This document shows positions 28,781-37,650 of a DNA stretch of 56,501 nucleotides, piece after piece. Source of the DNA: Thiocystis minor. GTDB lineage: Bacteria > Pseudomonadota > Gammaproteobacteria > Chromatiales > Chromatiaceae. Position 1 is the first letter of the stretch, and the number at the start of each line of letters is the position of its first letter. The translations under genes and the position numbers were made by a program. The stretch spans positions 1 to 56,501 of the forward strand of contig NZ_NHSQ01000092.1 in the NCBI RefSeq assembly GCF_016653465.1, in the 5' to 3' direction. A model generated the notes under the pieces. That model did no database searches, was not told where the DNA came from, and worked only from the letters and a program-made list of their open reading frames with translations.

Positions 28781-28815
28781 GCGTTTTTGTGTTTAACGAT
28801 CAAGGGGATTTAGCA

Positions 28816-31800
28816 ATGATGTTGTCACATCGGCGAGTTGCCAAGGCGAAAGCGGGCATTCTGACGGCCGGTTTCGTCCTGCTGATTTCACAAGGCAGCC
28901 AGGGGTTTCTCGGTTCTCCCGTCCATGGGGATAGCGGGGCTGCCGGAGACGCCGCGGTTCCGTCGGCGGGCGGCGCGACGGTCAGTGTGCGCGATACCTT
29001 CATCCATAACCCCTATGCGTATATCGCCCCTCAGTGCTACAGCCTCACCAGCAACGTCGAGGGCGCTGTCGTCAATCCCTGCTATGTCTGTCATCAGGTC
29101 GGCAAAACGCCGAATTATCTTGACGATAGCGATTTCCAACTGACCTACGAGATGACCGAGGGGGCGTTGATCAACCCCTGGTCGAACCTGTTTGAGGATC
29201 GTTCGGCGCGGATTGCCGATCTCGCCGACGACGCGATCCTCGACTATGTCCGCACGGACAACTATTTCACGCCAGGCGGCGATCCGCTCCTCGCCAACCG
29301 CTTGCGCGCGCTCCCGGCCGATTGGGATCTCGGGCGCGACAGACGCTGGGACGGCTATGTTCCCGATGTCTATTTCCAATTCGACGATCAGGGCTTCGAC
29401 CGTGACCCGGAAGGCGGCTACACTGGCTGGCGCGCCTTTGCCTACTACCCAACTCCGGGAACCTATTGGCCGACCAACGGCGCCGCCAGCGAGGTTCTGA
29501 TCCGCCTGCCGGACGCCTTTCGACGCAACTCACAAGGCGATTTTGACCCGACCCTCTATGCGCTCAACCTCGCGATCGTCGAGGCGCTCGTCAAACGTCG
29601 CGATGTCGTCATCGACCCGGTAGACGAATCGCTCTATCAGACCGATCTCGACCGGGACGGCGCACTTGGCTCGGCCACGGTCGTTCGTTATGACTGGGCT
29701 CCACTGGAGCAGCGTTTCATGTCCTATCTCGGTCAGGCCGGACAACTGCAGCGCGATGGCAAGGTGCATCTTGCCGCCGGCCTGTTTCCGGAAGGCACCG
29801 AATTCCTGCAAGGGTTGCGCTATCTCGACCTCGACGCAACGGGCGCCGTGCGGCCAGCAGCCAGGCTGAAAGAGTTGCGCTACGCGCGGAAAAAATCCTG
29901 GTACAACTATTCAGAACTCAAGGGCATCGTCGACCGCGAGAATGCCGAACGACGCGAGTACGAAAACAACACCATCAAGCAGGTTCCAGGGGATTACGAG
30001 CGGGGTCTGTTCGCGCAGGGCTGGGCCTATCAAGGGTTCATCGAGGACCGCGCGGGCGAACTGCGGCCGCAGACCCAGGAAGAGACCCTCTACTGCATGG
30101 GCTGTCACAGCGGCCTCGGCGCCACCACGGACACGACGTTCGCCTTCGCCAGAAAGCTCGATCCCGACGCCCATCGGCACGGCTGGTATCACTGGACGCA
30201 GAAAGACGCGACCGGCCTAAACGAGCCCAAGGTCGAGATCGCGGGGGCGGGCATCCAGTTCGAGTACTCCTACTATCTGATGTATACCCGCTCCGGAAAC
30301 GAATTCCTCGACAACCCCGAGCTGCGGGAGCGGTTTTTCAATCAGGACGGTTCGCCGAACGCGGCCTCCTTCGAGCGGCTCCACGACGATATCACGCAGG
30401 CGCTGAATCCCTCGCCCGCGCGGGCGCTGGCGCTCGACAAGGCGTATCGAACGATCGTCGAGGATCAGGATTTCGTGGAAGGACGCGATACCAACCTTGA
30501 GCCTTTTCAATGGGTCTTGCCGGTGGTGCCCAAGGATCTGCCGACCGGAATCCCGCAGGCGGCCAACGTCACCGCATTCCAAGGTTGTTTCGACTCTGGC
30601 GGAGCCTGCGAACCGGACCGCCCGGCGCTGCGCGACGACTGGGCCGCGCGCGTCACCGGGGTCGGCATGGCGGGACCGGATGGCGCCCGCTATCAGGTGG
30701 ACTGGCGGGGCATCATCCAGTTGAGCCGCTACGCCCTCGGCATCGAAGGCGTGGAGTTTACCTTTCCCCCGCGCCTGACGCTGCCGACCCGCGCCATCGT
30801 GCCCTTGAAGGATATTCCCGTCTGTTACGACTGCCACCGGATCGCGGCGCCCAGCGTCGATGCCGAGAACCGGGCAACGTTGGCGGTCGATCCCGCCGAC
30901 GGGATCGGCGAGTCGGTCGGCGAAGGGAAACTCCAGCAACTGACCTCGGACGGAGCGCGCGATCTCGGGGCGAAATGGAGTCCGGACGGGCGCCTCATCG
31001 CCTTCGTTTCCGACCGTAGCGGGACAGATCAGATCTGGTTGATGGATGCGACGGGCGGCTCGACGCGGCAGCTCACGCAGGGGCCGTCGAAGCATGCCTG
31101 GCCAGAGTGGAGCCCGGACGGCGGGCGTCTGGTGTCTTGGAGCTTCGATCCGGCGACCTCCCTGCACGGCATCCAGACCATTGATGTCGATGGCCGCAAC
31201 GCGCGCCAGATCGTGACCTGGAGCGGGCATCTGGATCGCCCGGCCTGGCGCCCCGACGGACAGTACATTGCCCTGGCCGCCGAGGTGGATGGCAATTGGG
31301 ATCTCTGGCTGGTGCGTCCCGATGGCAGCGAGCGACGCCGTCTCACCCAGGATCCGGCGATGGAGACCAATCCGCTCTGGAGCCCGGACGGCTCGACGCT
31401 GGCGTACAAGGTCGCGCCTTCGGGTGATTACAATCTCACCATCGAGAACTTCATGACCTTCGAGCAAGGTCTCGACAATCCCACCGTGCATGTCTGGAAT
31501 GGGCCGCAGGCCGTGCAGATGAATGCATGGAGTCCCGATGGCTCGCAGGTCGCCTATACCGCCGAAGTGATCAACGACGCCTCCGGCGAAGATCGCGTCA
31601 CCTATGTCAACATCGTCTCGGACCTGACCTTGAAGGATGGCGAGGCGATCGCCGAACCCTCCGTCATCGTCTCGCAAGGTCAGACGTTGGGCGACCGCGG
31701 CGCGGTCTTCTCTCCGAATGGCGGCGAACAAGTGGCGTTCTGGGCCTGGGACAAGAACTATCGCACCACCCTCTGGCTTTATGATCAGGCCACGCAAGCG

Positions 31801-31923
31801 GTGCGTCAGCTCACGACCTTGGGATCCGACCTGTATCCGCAGTGGAGCCCGGATGGCAAGCGTCTGGTGTTCGAGTCGGGGCGGGGCGGGAATAGCGATC
31901 TATGGATGCTGTCGCTCGATTGA
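28816..31923 (+). CDS. Secreted tri-haem cytochrome c fused to a TolB/PD40-type beta-propeller
   Basis: 1035 residues from ATG 28816, preceded by AAGGGG; the GTG at 28789 lacks such a site. A Sec signal (AGILTAGFVLLISQGSQG) begins the protein. Three CxxCH haem c motifs are visible: CYVCH at C89, CMGCH at C427 and CYDCH at C670. From about residue 700 to the end run PD40/TolB-like repeats (LGAKWSPDGRLIAFVSDRSG, PEWSPDGGRLVSW, PLWSPDGSTLAYK, PQWSPDGKRLVFES). The region between the haems (about 100-420) is acidic and aromatic and matches nothing I recognise. It should be periplasmic or extracellular and redox-active. Substrate and partner are unknown; the neighbour is the PhoX-family gene. Confidence 0.75.
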   Translation: MMLSHRRVAKAKAGILTAGFVLLISQGSQGFLGSPVHGDSGAAGDAAVPSAGGATVSVRDTFIHNPYAYIAPQCYSLTSNVEGAVVNPCYVCHQVGKTPNYLDDSDFQLTYEMTEGALINPWSNLFEDRSARIADLADDAILDYVRTDNYFTPGGDPLLANRLRALPADWDLGRDRRWDGYVPDVYFQFDDQGFDRDPEGGYTGWRAFAYYPTPGTYWPTNGAASEVLIRLPDAFRRNSQGDFDPTLYALNLAIVEALVKRRDVVIDPVDESLYQTDLDRDGALGSATVVRYDWAPLEQRFMSYLGQAGQLQRDGKVHLAAGLFPEGTEFLQGLRYLDLDATGAVRPAARLKELRYARKKSWYNYSELKGIVDRENAERREYENNTIKQVPGDYERGLFAQGWAYQGFIEDRAGELRPQTQEETLYCMGCHSGLGATTDTTFAFARKLDPDAHRHGWYHWTQKDATGLNEPKVEIAGAGIQFEYSYYLMYTRSGNEFLDNPELRERFFNQDGSPNAASFERLHDDITQALNPSPARALALDKAYRTIVEDQDFVEGRDTNLEPFQWVLPVVPKDLPTGIPQAANVTAFQGCFDSGGACEPDRPALRDDWAARVTGVGMAGPDGARYQVDWRGIIQLSRYALGIEGVEFTFPPRLTLPTRAIVPLKDIPVCYDCHRIAAPSVDAENRATLAVDPADGIGESVGEGKLQQLTSDGARDLGAKWSPDGRLIAFVSDRSGTDQIWLMDATGGSTRQLTQGPSKHAWPEWSPDGGRLVSWSFDPATSLHGIQTIDVDGRNARQIVTWSGHLDRPAWRPDGQYIALAAEVDGNWDLWLVRPDGSERRRLTQDPAMETNPLWSPDGSTLAYKVAPSGDYNLTIENFMTFEQGLDNPTVHVWNGPQAVQMNAWSPDGSQVAYTAEVINDASGEDRVTYVNIVSDLTLKDGEAIAEPSVIVSQGQTLGDRGAVFSPNGGEQVAFWAWDKNYRTTLWLYDQATQAVRQLTTLGSDLYPQWSPDGKRLVFESGRGGNSDLWMLSLD

Positions 31924-31957
31924 ATCGAGCTGGATCTCGCGATCCGCACTGGACATC

Positions 31958-31980
31958 GCGCCTCATCCTGGATGAGGCGC
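31958..31980 (+). terminator. Hairpin after the haem-propeller gene
   Basis: GCGCCTCATC pairs with GATGAGGCGC around a 3-nt loop, followed by TTGTTC rather than a clean T run. Probable terminator, 35 bp after the stop. Confidence 0.55.
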
Positions 31981-32020
31981 TTGTTCGGACGTTCGGAATA
32001 TCCGCCATCGTCGATGCGGA

Positions 32021-32467
32021 TTACAGCTCGACCACATCCGAGATGATCTTGTAGAAATACTCAATCCAGTGCTCGCCATCGGGAAAATCCATCGAAATCG
32101 GTCGCTGACCATCGGTCTCCCGGATACAGGTGAACACGGGCGAGCCATCCATGCGGAGGGTTGCCTCGAAGCTCAGAAAGCCATGCGGCATGGCTAATTT
32201 CAGGCCATACGGCGCCTGCTCCGGCCCTGACATCGACATCAGCAGCCCTGACACCCGATCATCGCGACGATCATAGTCATCGGGCCAGATCTGCCGCAGG
32301 ATGGAGATGCGGACGTATTCGTTTTCGACATCCTTGAAGGCGCGGATGAGCGGCGCCGCCAGTTGAGCGCATGACGAATAAACATGCCGATCCTTCAATT
32401 CGGAGTCCTGAGCGCTCAGGACGCTTTCCTGCGCAAGCGCCCTTAATTTTTGCAACGTTGGATTCAT
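32021..32467 (-). CDS. Hypothetical protein (148 aa)
   Basis: Not recognised. ATG 32467 (MNPTLQKLRALAQ) is preferred over a longer frame that adds 30 Arg/Pro-rich residues. A helical N-terminal half with a possible Cys (YSSCAQL) is followed by a beta-rich half (GFLSFEATLRMDG, FTCIRETDG). No signal peptide or membrane helix, so it is likely cytoplasmic. It converges with the haem-propeller gene. Confidence 0.6.
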   Translation of the reverse strand: MNPTLQKLRALAQESVLSAQDSELKDRHVYSSCAQLAAPLIRAFKDVENEYVRISILRQIWPDDYDRRDDRVSGLLMSMSGPEQAPYGLKLAMPHGFLSFEATLRMDGSPVFTCIRETDGQRPISMDFPDGEHWIEYFYKIISDVVEL

Positions 32468-32612
32468 TTCAGTATACCGTGGCCTTGGTTCGCCATCGCC
32501 CGCTGGACCGAGCCGTTCGTCGCGGGCAGTCCTCATGATAGCGGATCGGGGCCACATCTGGATGCCTGGTCGTCACCGCCAGGCGACTCTCTCAGGCCGA
32601 CCGCAACGCTTG

Positions 32613-33407
32613 TCAACGAATGACACTCGCCTCCAACTCGAACATGGGTTTACTTTCCGGACCCACTTCATGCAACGATGGATTCAAATAACGGGCACTA
32701 AGTGTCGGCTTGACGTTCAGCGACAACAGGGAGGGATCGAGATATTTTTTGAGCAGACGCCGTGCCTTCCCGGTATTGCGCACGCCGCGCAAAGTACGGA
32801 CCTGCTTGAGCGCCGTTTGCGTGGGCGCCGTGCCGCCGTGACGACGATAATTGTTGATCACCGCCTCGGTATAGTTGAGCGTCTCCAGATAAGTGACCTG
32901 ACTGTTGGTGCGGTCGACCACACCCTCGCCGGCGTTGTAGGCCATGATCACCCGACCATAATCGTTGTTGTATTTTTTCAGGAGCCGTTTGAGATGTCGC
33001 GTCCCCGCGTGAAGATTGGTCTGAGGATCGAAGAGCGCATCCGCCGAGGAGACGCCATAATCTGCCGCGGTGGCGGGCATTAACTGCATCAGGCCGACCG
33101 CGCCGGCACTGGACACGGCATGGGCATTGTAGTTGGATTCGGCGGCGACGACGGCGCGCACCAGCGCTTCCTCGACGCCGTACCGGCTCGCCACCGCCGG
33201 GATCAGGTCTGCGACCTGGGCACGACTTGGGCGTGTTCGGTTGGGCGGATTGGGCAAGGCCGGTCGAGTTGGCGCGGCGCTGATGGGAACGGCGTCGGTG
33301 GCCTCGGCGATATTCGCGGGTGGAGACTGATCTTTTGGCGCGCTCCAGGCGACGGCGGGAGCAAGCAGCAAAAGCAGCAACAGGACACTCGAAAAAGAGT
33401 TGATCAT
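32613..33407 (-). CDS. Lytic transglycosylase (SLT domain)
   Basis: 264 residues with a Sec signal (LLLLLLLAPAVAWSA), a Pro-rich linker, then an SLT fold. The catalytic Glu is E90 in VVAAESNYN; GAVGLMQLMPATA and AYNAGEGVV are the standard flanking motifs. It cleaves the MurNAc-GlcNAc bond of peptidoglycan in the periplasm. A basic C-terminal extension of about 70 residues is not part of the catalytic fold. It is divergent from nth. Confidence 0.9.
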   Translation of the reverse strand: MINSFSSVLLLLLLLAPAVAWSAPKDQSPPANIAEATDAVPISAAPTRPALPNPPNRTRPSRAQVADLIPAVASRYGVEEALVRAVVAAESNYNAHAVSSAGAVGLMQLMPATAADYGVSSADALFDPQTNLHAGTRHLKRLLKKYNNDYGRVIMAYNAGEGVVDRTNSQVTYLETLNYTEAVINNYRRHGGTAPTQTALKQVRTLRGVRNTGKARRLLKKYLDPSLLSLNVKPTLSARYLNPSLHEVGPESKPMFELEASVIR

Positions 33408-33528
33408 CCGTTCGACGAACCTCTGTGCTGAGCAGGAATCGGGTGGGATGGCTCGCTACATGACCGATGTCGCCGGTCACGGATTGTTCGAGCCGCATCA
33501 CACGACAGAGTGAGACACCATTCAAGCA

Positions 33529-34164
33529 ATGAATAAAGAAAAACGCCAACGAATCTTCGCGCGTCTGCGCGACGCCAACCCCTCGCCCACCACCGAACTG
33601 CTGTATGACACCCCCTTTGAGTTACTGATCGCGGTCATCCTCTCGGCCCAGGCGACCGACAAAAGCGTCAACAAGGCCACCGCCAGCCTCTTTCCGCTCG
33701 CCCGGACTCCCGCGGAGATCCTGGCGCTCGGCGAGGAAGGGCTCAAGTCGCACATCCGCACCATCGGACTCTTCAACAGCAAGGCCCGGAATATTCTCAA
33801 GACCTGCGCCATTCTGATCGCCGAACATGGCGGCGCGGTGCCGCGCGAGCGCAAGGCTCTCGAAGCCCTGCCGGGCGTCGGGCGCAAGACCGCGAATGTG
33901 ATCTTGAATACCGCGTTCGGCGAACCGACCATTGCGGTGGATACGCATATCTTTCGAGTGGCCAACCGGACCCGGCTCGCCGAAGGCAAAACGCCGCTGG
34001 CGGTCGAACAGCAATTGCTGCGGCATGTCCCAAAGCCCTTCCAGAAGGACGCTCACCATTGGCTGATCCTGCATGGCCGCTATGTCTGTGTCGCCCGCAC
34101 GCCGCGCTGTCCGCACTGTGGCATCGCCGATCTGTGCGAGTTCCCGGACAAAACGCTGGATTGA
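33529..34164 (+). CDS. nth: Endonuclease III
   Basis: 211 residues, the E. coli length. A DNA glycosylase/AP lyase for oxidised pyrimidines. The helix-hairpin-helix LPGVGRKTANV carries the catalytic Lys (about 120), the Asp lies in VDTHIFRVANR (about 138), and the 4Fe-4S loop near the end is C-x6-C-x2-C-x5-C (CVARTPRCPHCGIADLC). Start ATG 33529. Confidence 0.97.
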   Translation: MNKEKRQRIFARLRDANPSPTTELLYDTPFELLIAVILSAQATDKSVNKATASLFPLARTPAEILALGEEGLKSHIRTIGLFNSKARNILKTCAILIAEHGGAVPRERKALEALPGVGRKTANVILNTAFGEPTIAVDTHIFRVANRTRLAEGKTPLAVEQQLLRHVPKPFQKDAHHWLILHGRYVCVARTPRCPHCGIADLCEFPDKTLD

Positions 34165-34272
34165 GGATGCCGCGGCTTGACGGCCCGATCCGACGATGCC
34201 GGACCTGACCCTGCTCAATCCAACATTTTTTAGGCGATTTTCGGGAAAGTTCATACCCATGCCCAAGGCTTC

Positions 34273-34377
34273 AAATGGACAGGATGAACGGGATGTTTCA
34301 AGATTCGCAGGATTAAACAACGGCTTTTGACGAAATCCTGTCCATCCCGCGCAATCCTGTTAATCCTGTCCATTAAC
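34273..34377. repeat. Dispersed AGGATT-type repeat (copy 2)
   Basis: GGACAGGATGAACGGGATG ... GCAGGATTAAAC on the left and AAATCCTGTCCATCCCGCG ... ATCCTGTTAATCCTGTCC on the right form an imperfect inverted repeat between nth and the DUF1841 gene. It is related in word order to 6690-6800. Confidence 0.6.
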
Positions 34378-34436
34378 AGCCTCTCCGTGGGTCGATTGTT
34401 TTCGGAACATCACCTTGGCGAGACATCACGCACACC

Positions 34437-34868
34437 ATGTTTTCCTCGGATCGCAACAGCCATCGCGGCGTTTTCATCCAGGCCTGGGAAAAGGCCAGAG
34501 CCGAACAACCGCTGGAACCACTGGAACTCCAAATCGTCGGGATCCTGCGGCAACATCCGGAGTATCAGCCGTTCCTCGAAGCGGGGGATAGCGCGCTGGA
34601 GCGAGACTTCTCCCCTGAGCAGGGCCAATCCAATCCATTCCTGCATCTGGGTCTACACTTGGCGATCCTGGAGCAATTGAGCATCGATCAGCCCGCGGGC
34701 ATCCGGAAATTGTATCGGAACCTGACGCGGCGCACCGGCGACGCCCACGAGGCGGAGCACCGCATCATGGCGTGTCTCGCGGAGAGTCTCTGGAAACTCC
34801 AGCACGACCGGCAGCCCTTCAACGAAAGCAACTATCTGGAGTGCGTCAGGCGTGCCAGACGCGCCTGA
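34437..34868 (+). CDS. DUF1841 family protein
   Basis: 143 residues. The [20 protein letters not shown] start, [13 protein letters not shown] and a C-terminal [12 protein letters not shown] are characteristic of DUF1841, a small helical cytoplasmic family of unknown function commonly encoded beside nth, as here. ATG 34437. Confidence 0.88.
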   Translation: MFSSDRNSHRGVFIQAWEKARAEQPLEPLELQIVGILRQHPEYQPFLEAGDSALERDFSPEQGQSNPFLHLGLHLAILEQLSIDQPAGIRKLYRNLTRRTGDAHEAEHRIMACLAESLWKLQHDRQPFNESNYLECVRRARRA

Positions 34869-34950
34869 TCTGGCGGTGACCGTCGCCGCATCCGGGGGCT
34901 CCCGTGTTAGCCTTGACCATCGTTACAACCGAAAACGGAACCCTGGATCG

Positions 34951-36348
34951 ATGGCCACGCAAGATTTCGACAGCATCGTGATTGGCACCGGACCTGGCGG
35001 CGAAGGGGCGGCGATGAAGCTGGCCAAGGCCGGTCAGCGGATCGCGGTGATCGAGGCCCATGACGCGGTCGGCGGCGGCTGCACCCATTGGGGCACGATC
35101 CCGAGCAAGGCGCTGCGCCACTCGATCCAGATGCTGGCGGATTACCGCCGCAATCCGCTCTTCCAGCAGACGCAGCATCAGATCGAGGTGGAATTTCCGG
35201 ATCTGCTGCGGGCGGCGGATGGCGTCATCAACGAGCAGGTCCGCACCCGCTATCGCTATTACCAACGCAACCGGGTGCAGGTCATCTTCGGGCACGCGCG
35301 TTTTCTGGAGCCGGATCTGCTGGAAGTGCGACGCCCTGGCGGTCTGACCGATCGACTGCGCGCGCAACATCTCGTGATCGCCACCGGTTCGCGGCCCTAT
35401 CATCCGCCCGAGCTGGATTTCAGCCATCCCCGCATCCGCGACAGCGACTCGGTGCTGGCGCTTCCGCACACCCCAAGATCCATCACCATCTATGGGGCCG
35501 GCGTCATTGGCTGCGAGTACGCATCGATCATGAGCTCGCTCGATGTAAAGGTGAATCTGGTCGACACCCGCGACCGGCTCCTCTCCTTTCTCGACGACGA
35601 GATCACCGATGCGCTCAGTTATCGCCTACGTCAGCAGGGGGTCGTGATCCGGCACAACGAGACCTATCGGCGCGTGGAGGCCGGCGCGGATGGCGTGGTG
35701 CTGCATTGCGAGTCCGGCAAAAAATTCAAGACCGATATTCTGCTGTGGGCGAACGGGCGCACCGGCAATACTCATGACCTGGGACTTGAAACCATCGGCC
35801 TGATCCCCAATCAGCGCGGCCAGTTGGATGTGAACGCCAGCTATCAGACTGCCCTGCCCCACATCTACGCGGTCGGCGACGTGGTCGGCGCGCCAGCATT
35901 GGCCAGCGCCAGTTATGATCAGGGGCGTTTCGTGGGTGCCCATATTGCGGACGGGGACTGCGACTGGTCGCTGATCGAGGAATTTCCGACCGGGATCTAC
36001 ACCGTGCCCGAGATCAGTTCCATCGGCCGCACCGAACGCGAACTCACCGCCAGCCAGATCCCCTACGAGGTCGCCCAGGCGGACTTCAAGAGCATCGCGC
36101 GCGCCCAGATCACGGGACATACCGTCGGCATGCTCAAGCTGCTGTTTCATCGCGAGACGCTGGAGATCCTTGGCATCCACTGTTTCGGCGAACAGGCGGC
36201 CGAGATCGTGCATATCGGTCAGGCCATCATGTCCCAGCGCGGCGCGGCGAATACCATCCGCTATTTCACCGAGACCACCTTCAACTATCCCACCATGGCC
36301 GAAGCCTATCGGGTCGCGGCGCTCAATGGGTTGAACCGGCTCTTTTGA
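34951..36348 (+). CDS. sthA: Soluble pyridine nucleotide transhydrogenase
   Basis: 465 residues. A flavoprotein of the dihydrolipoamide dehydrogenase fold. The FAD-binding [10 protein letters not shown] is at 12-21. In [13 protein letters not shown] the first redox Cys is C44, but Thr49 replaces the second, the mark of SthA against lipoamide dehydrogenase. A central NAD-binding [11 protein letters not shown] and the C-terminal dimer interface follow. It reoxidises NADPH with NAD. ATG 34951 is chosen; the longer frame overlaps the DUF1841 gene. Confidence 0.94.
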   Translation: MATQDFDSIVIGTGPGGEGAAMKLAKAGQRIAVIEAHDAVGGGCTHWGTIPSKALRHSIQMLADYRRNPLFQQTQHQIEVEFPDLLRAADGVINEQVRTRYRYYQRNRVQVIFGHARFLEPDLLEVRRPGGLTDRLRAQHLVIATGSRPYHPPELDFSHPRIRDSDSVLALPHTPRSITIYGAGVIGCEYASIMSSLDVKVNLVDTRDRLLSFLDDEITDALSYRLRQQGVVIRHNETYRRVEAGADGVVLHCESGKKFKTDILLWANGRTGNTHDLGLETIGLIPNQRGQLDVNASYQTALPHIYAVGDVVGAPALASASYDQGRFVGAHIADGDCDWSLIEEFPTGIYTVPEISSIGRTERELTASQIPYEVAQADFKSIARAQITGHTVGMLKLLFHRETLEILGIHCFGEQAAEIVHIGQAIMSQRGAANTIRYFTETTFNYPTMAEAYRVAALNGLNRLF

Positions 36349-36689
36349 TCGGCGGGCCGGGTCTGGATCGGACTCGGCGCCATCGGCGGGACTCATCTAT
36401 TGCTATTTCATAAAATACTTATATACTAACCCACGTTCTGAGCGAAAACCGCTGCTTGATCACAGGCACTCGTCCCTGAATAAACCAAATCGCCTGTGGT
36501 TCGCATGGTTGATGTCACAAAAATTAAAAAACCGGAACCGTATCTGCTGCAAGGGTCATTGGCTGACGCAATGCCGATGCCACTCGAAAACAGCGCCTGT
36601 CATGCTGGATGCGGTTCAATCGATCGGGATGTTGCATGGCCGTTTGCGCGTTCATTTCATTTTTCTCTTCCATCACCATGGTGTGTCCT
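36349..36689. other. AT-rich upstream region of the Met/Pro-repeat protein gene
   Basis: 341 bp with no credible gene. It is more AT-rich than its surroundings and holds a sigma70-like promoter (36400-36427). The short open frames here lack a ribosome-binding site and a recognisable product. The long distance from promoter to start (about 260 bp) leaves room for an untranslated leader. Confidence 0.55.
36400..36427 (+). promoter_or_regulatory. Candidate sigma70 promoter
   Basis: TTGCTA (36400-36405), 16-bp spacer, TATACT (36422-36427), in an AT-rich patch. The hexamers match the consensus at four and five positions. Points towards the repeat-protein gene. Confidence 0.45.
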
Positions 36690-37376
36690 ATGTCCAAGCT
36701 GATCCAAGCCGCTTCCATCGTCGCCCTCGCTGCCGCCGCTTCCACTGCTGGCGCTTGGTATGCCGCTCCTCCCCAAGCCCCCGCCATGATGACGCAGGCG
36801 CCGCAACCGGCGGCGGTCAAGCAGGGCGCCGCGAATTTCAGACCGTTAACGGGCCATCCATTCGGTGCCGGTCACGCATTCCCGGACGTTTCGCCGATGC
36901 CCGAGTTTGGACAATATCCCGCCATGCCCGAGATGCCCGCGTTCGGCCAATACCCGAATCGGCCGGACATGCCCCCAATGCCCGAGTTCGGACAGTTCCC
37001 AAATCGCCCTGACATGCCGCCGATGCCCGAGTTCGGACAGTATCCAGCCATGCCCGAGATGCCCGCGTTCGGCCAATACCCGAATCGGCCGGACATGCCC
37101 CCAATGCCCGAGTTCGGACAGTATCCCGCCATGCCCGAGATGCCCGAGATGAAGCGTGAGCGTCCGGCCATGCCTGAAGCGTTCGAGGCCCGAATCAAGG
37201 AAATGGAAGCCCGTCGCGCCCAAGCGAAACAACAGATGGAAGAGCGCCGCGCAGCCATGAAAAGCGAGCAGGAGCAGCGTCGCGCACAATATGCCGCGCA
37301 CAGCTTCGATGCGGGCCGGGGCATGAACTCCAATGCGCCGTGCGCGCCCGCGACAACCTCGCACTCCGTGCAGTAA
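36690..37376 (+). CDS. Secreted Met/Pro-rich tandem-repeat protein with a C-terminal coiled coil
   Basis: 228 residues from ATG 36690 (MSKLIQAASIVALAAAAS), giving a clean Sec signal cut near residue 20-26. Residues 70-154 are tandem units of the pattern MPEFGQYPAMPEMPAFGQYP and NRPDMPP; the DNA repeats are nearly identical, so they are recent or under conversion. Residues 163-202 form a charged coiled coil (EARIKEMEARRAQAKQQ). The protein is extracytoplasmic and low-complexity. In purple sulfur bacteria, sulfur-globule envelope proteins are exported and of unusual composition, and SgpD is described with a coiled coil; similarity is by character only, so the link is tentative. A terminator follows, so it is monocistronic. 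Confidence 0.7.
   Translation: MSKLIQAASIVALAAAASTAGAWYAAPPQAPAMMTQAPQPAAVKQGAANFRPLTGHPFGAGHAFPDVSPMPEFGQYPAMPEMPAFGQYPNRPDMPPMPEFGQFPNRPDMPPMPEFGQYPAMPEMPAFGQYPNRPDMPPMPEFGQYPAMPEMPEMKRERPAMPEAFEARIKEMEARRAQAKQQMEERRAAMKSEQEQRRAQYAAHSFDAGRGMNSNAPCAPATTSHSVQ
36897..37152 (+). repeat. In-gene tandem repeats of the Met/Pro protein
   Basis: Two long units (about 36897-37022 and 37023-37145) each contain ATGCCCGAGTTCGGACAGTA-like and GCGTTCGGCCAATACCCGAA segments. A shorter variant (TTCCCAAATCGCC) separates them. Such repeats can change copy number by slippage. Confidence 0.8.
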
Positions 37377-37421
37377 GGGGTTGAACGATCGCCAGCGGCG
37401 GCGATCCGCCGCTCAGGCAAA

Positions 37422-37452
37422 AGCCCCGTCGCGACCGTGACGGGGCTTTTTT
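37422..37452 (+). terminator. Rho-independent terminator
   Basis: The 9-bp stem AGCCCCGTC / GACGGGGCT with an 8-nt loop, followed by TTTTTT. It lies about 45 bp after the Met/Pro-repeat gene. Confidence 0.93.
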
Positions 37453-37492
37453 CGTGGATGAAGGCAATTTTATGACTGTTCCCGAAACTCGC

Positions 37493-37650
37493 CTCGTGCT
37501 TCGCTACTCAAGTTACGAGACCGGGGTCTCCTCGTTGTCGTTGTCGTTGTCGTAATCGAATATTCGCCATGTCGAGACCGCGATCACGACAACGACAACG
37601 ACAACGACAACGGCCTGAGACGATCTCGGGACTTTCGCACCGTTATACTA
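37493..37650. repeat. GACAAC-arm repeat element, copy B
   Basis: The element lies in opposite orientation to A and C: GTGCTTCGCTACTCAAG on the left, GGGACTTTCGCACC and CTAG on the right. GTCGTT arms (37531-37550) and GACAAC arms (37586-37610) enclose the core CGAATATTCGCCATG...GACC. Its CTAG end (37647-37650) contributes the stop codon of gshA. Confidence 0.8.

Noticed and set aside
26872-28803. 643-codon open frame antisense to the PhoX-family gene
   Set aside because: High-GC shadow frame. The plus strand encodes a recognisable family with conserved motifs; the antisense product is Arg/Gly/Asp-rich with no domain.
30217-31797. 526-codon frame antisense to the haem-propeller gene
   Set aside because: Mirror of the SPDG repeats; the sense strand has signal peptide, haem motifs and ribosome-binding site.
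36496-36702. Small open frame (68 codons) upstream of the Met/Pro protein
   Set aside because: No ribosome-binding site, overlaps the likely leader and signal region of the next gene, unlike composition.
36897-37152. CRISPR-like array
   Set aside because: The repeats are contiguous coding units in frame with a signal-peptide protein, without unique spacers.
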